Shown one piece after another: positions 5,632 through 7,209 of a stretch of DNA of 7,209 nt. Origin of the DNA: Candidatus Auribacterota bacterium. GTDB lineage: Bacteria > Auribacterota > JAFGBW01 > JAFGJP01. The DNA lies in assembly GCA_016929035.1 (NCBI GenBank), contig JAFGJP010000047.1, positions 1 to 7,209 on the forward strand, given 5' to 3'. Every line of letters begins with the position of its first letter. Position 1 is the first letter of the stretch. The notes beneath the pieces are model-generated. The model did not search any database. It saw only the letters and a list, made by a program, of their open reading frames with translations, and was not told where the DNA came from. The position numbers and the translations under genes were made by a program.

Positions 5632-7209
5632 TTAATCAATCTTTCTCCCCCATACCGTCTTCTCAAAGTGAACCGTAAAAGGTGTTCCTGGAGGAAGATT
5701 GCCCATAATAAGAAAATCCGTATCAAAAGACCAGCGTCTTGTCGGCGGGCTGTACCGCTGATTGTGTTTAAAGCCCACTCCCTGCTGCGGCTCCCACAGG
5801 CAGATAAAAGACCCCATGAGAAACTCCTGTATGCCGCTCCAGTTTTCTGAATATCTCATGAAGTTTTCGAATCCGCCGTCCTGGTACCAGAAATGGTCCT
5901 GGAAGTTTATATAGTTGCTCAAGTTGTATCCATAAAAATTGGTGACGCTGATGTTTCCGCCGACAACCGGAATCGTGCCGCCTGATTCAAGGATAACGAG
6001 CTGTGCCGGCGTCATATTGACTGAATTCTCGTCCTGTGCCGGAACAGGTGTTGTCGCGCTTTTCCTGTAGGCCATGGCTGTCTGTATGGCCGCGTTCCCG
6101 TCATTGTAATTCGGCCAGAACTGCGGCGCGATGGTTTCGTTCACACCGTAAAGGAGCGCGGCGTTCATTGTTGTCTGGGCTGCAGCAGGGCCGTTTCCCG
6201 TGACTGTTGAATTGTTATCGTTCCAGTTCACGGAAAGATGGTTGATCGCATCGCAATAAAGCCCAGCCGGCCTTTTATTGGATGAGTTGTAATTCCCCCA
6301 GACATAGATGGGATTCGGTGAAGAGACACTTATACGCCAAGGGAGTGAAGAAGCGTTTTTAATACGGATGGCGCCGCATCTGTCTCCGCTGGCATTGACC
6401 GACGAATTGACAGCATAAATAATATTTTCCAGCGTTGTGCTGGAAAGACCGAACGGCACGTCAAGCATATTGCCGAATGACATGGCAGGAATATTATTAT
6501 CATTAAGACATTCCTGGGTCAGCTCACCCATATCGATTTCCGTAAAAACATAGCAGCTTCTCTCTCGCCAGCTGTAGATGCAAAGATTATCGCCGGCTCC
6601 TATCACATCGTCGCCGGGATCAAAATGAGAAGCCGTGTAGGCGTTCTGGACCTGCTCAATGAGGTCTGGATTTGTCGCATGACTGTAATCATTGATATTC
6701 GTTGAAATATCATTTCCTGTGACAGAGCCAAGTTCGATATACTCGTAGCCTTCAGGATTGGTCGTGAGATTTGTCGGCGCAGTATTGTTGAGGCCGTCCG
6801 GGAAATTGACAATACCGAGGTTCAGATTGCCGTTATCAAGCGTTCCTCCATAGAAATTCAGATCGCTTTGATTCTGGACAAGCGTATAAGACTTGATGGG
6901 AAAGTGCCATATTCCTGTATCGTCCTGCCACCGAAGGTCATGATAAATGCGATTGTTCGGGCCCACAGGCTGTGTTGGATCAGGATAAGGCTCTGACTGT
7001 GAGAGATGAAGTTCTCCGCCTACATCTGTCTTGTAATAAGCGACTCCATCCCTTATGACAAGAGGAGCTTTAAAGCAGTATTTATAATAGCGAAGGGCCG
7101 GCTGATTCTGCAGATCAGTGATGGTCCCGTCTGTGATGTAATCGATGGGTGTTTGTAAGACAGGCGGAAGAAGCGGCTCAACCCCGTTAAGAACGCTCTG
7201 CATCATATA
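5632..7209 (-). CDS. Large probably exported protein with PilX/pilus-associated-like C-terminus (5' end missing)
   Basis: At least 525 residues, open to the right edge. A Tyr codon precedes the Met at 7206, so the true start is probably outside. The protein is rich in Asn, Tyr and Trp with short beta-like segments, typical of surface proteins. Numbering from Met 7206, the C-terminal part contains IYVWGNYNSSNKRPAG (300-315), YCDAINHLSVNW (317-328), TTMNAALLYG (345-354), GGFENFMRYSENWSG (444-458), MGSFICLWEPQQG (464-476), RYSPPTRRWSFDTDF (484-498) and LPPGTP (504-509). From memory this series (GN.N...KPA, TT.NAA, F.R..E.WSG, YSPP.R.W.FDT.F, PPGTP) recurs at the C-terminus of large proteins with a PilX-like prepilin N-terminus in environmental bacteria. 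I cannot confirm that N-terminus here. Cys at 209, 218 and 233 could form disulfides. Function is unknown; a filament component, adhesin or secreted substrate are all possible. Confidence 0.6.
   Translation of the reverse strand, partial: YMMQSVLNGVEPLLPPVLQTPIDYITDGTITDLQNQPALRYYKYCFKAPLVIRDGVAYYKTDVGGELHLSQSEPYPDPTQPVGPNNRIYHDLRWQDDTGIWHFPIKSYTLVQNQSDLNFYGGTLDNGNLNLGIVNFPDGLNNTAPTNLTTNPEGYEYIELGSVTGNDISTNINDYSHATNPDLIEQVQNAYTASHFDPGDDVIGAGDNLCIYSWRERSCYVFTEIDMGELTQECLNDNNIPAMSFGNMLDVPFGLSSTTLENIIYAVNSSVNASGDRCGAIRIKNASSLPWRISVSSPNPIYVWGNYNSSNKRPAGLYCDAINHLSVNWNDNNSTVTGNGPAAAQTTMNAALLYGVNETIAPQFWPNYNDGNAAIQTAMAYRKSATTPVPAQDENSVNMTPAQLVILESGGTIPVVGGNISVTNFYGYNLSNYINFQDHFWYQDGGFENFMRYSENWSGIQEFLMGSFICLWEPQQGVGFKHNQRYSPPTRRWSFDTDFLIMGNLPPGTPFTVHFEKTVWGRKID

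Overview
The window holds the downstream half of a type II secretion (general secretory pathway, Gsp) operon on the + strand. A convergent large gene on the - strand fills the last 1.6 kb and runs off the right edge. The + strand order is gspF (5' end outside the window), gspH, gspI, gspJ, gspK, gspL, gspM. All are in the same direction with overlaps or gaps of a few bases, so they are almost certainly co-transcribed and translationally coupled. The promoter and the usual upstream genes (secretin gspD, ATPase gspE) are not in the window.

Region by region: 2-955 is the inner-membrane platform protein GspF. 952-2496 encodes three proteins with a prepilin peptidase site (GspH, GspI, GspJ). 2501-3457 is the minor pseudopilin GspK, which lacks the Glu at mature position 5. 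3442-4896 is a GspL/PilM-PilN-type protein and 4893-5471 a GspM/PilO-type protein, which together form the inner-membrane assembly platform with GspF. 5472-5631 is an AT-rich convergent intergenic region with a 36-base imperfect dyad and no gene. 5632-7209 (-) is the C-terminal part of an Asn/Tyr/Trp-rich, probably exported protein. Its last ~225 residues resemble, from memory, C-terminal regions of large PilX-like or pilus-associated proteins that are common in environmental phyla.

How the genes would work together: GspI, J, K and H would form the tip complex and minor subunits of the pseudopilus. GspF, L and M would anchor the assembly ATPase and drive pseudopilus growth, pushing substrates through an outer-membrane secretin encoded elsewhere. 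The - strand product is a plausible surface protein or partner of such a filament, but that link is only proximity and a remembered resemblance.

Organism: a diderm (Gram-negative-type) bacterium, since a T2SS needs an outer membrane. Base composition is moderate. GspL and GspM are closer to the PilN/PilO style than to the enterobacterial proteins, gspG is missing between gspF and gspH, and the - strand protein is of a type I associate with uncultured phyla. Together these suggest a non-gammaproteobacterial lineage (for example Omnitrophota, Desulfobacterota or relatives). I cannot fix the taxon from the sequence.

The most unusual points are the Arg-rich long leader of GspJ, encoded by a small repeat-rich GC segment, the missing gspG, and the pilus-associated-looking convergent gene. 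I saw no RNA genes, CRISPR arrays, transposases or phage genes.
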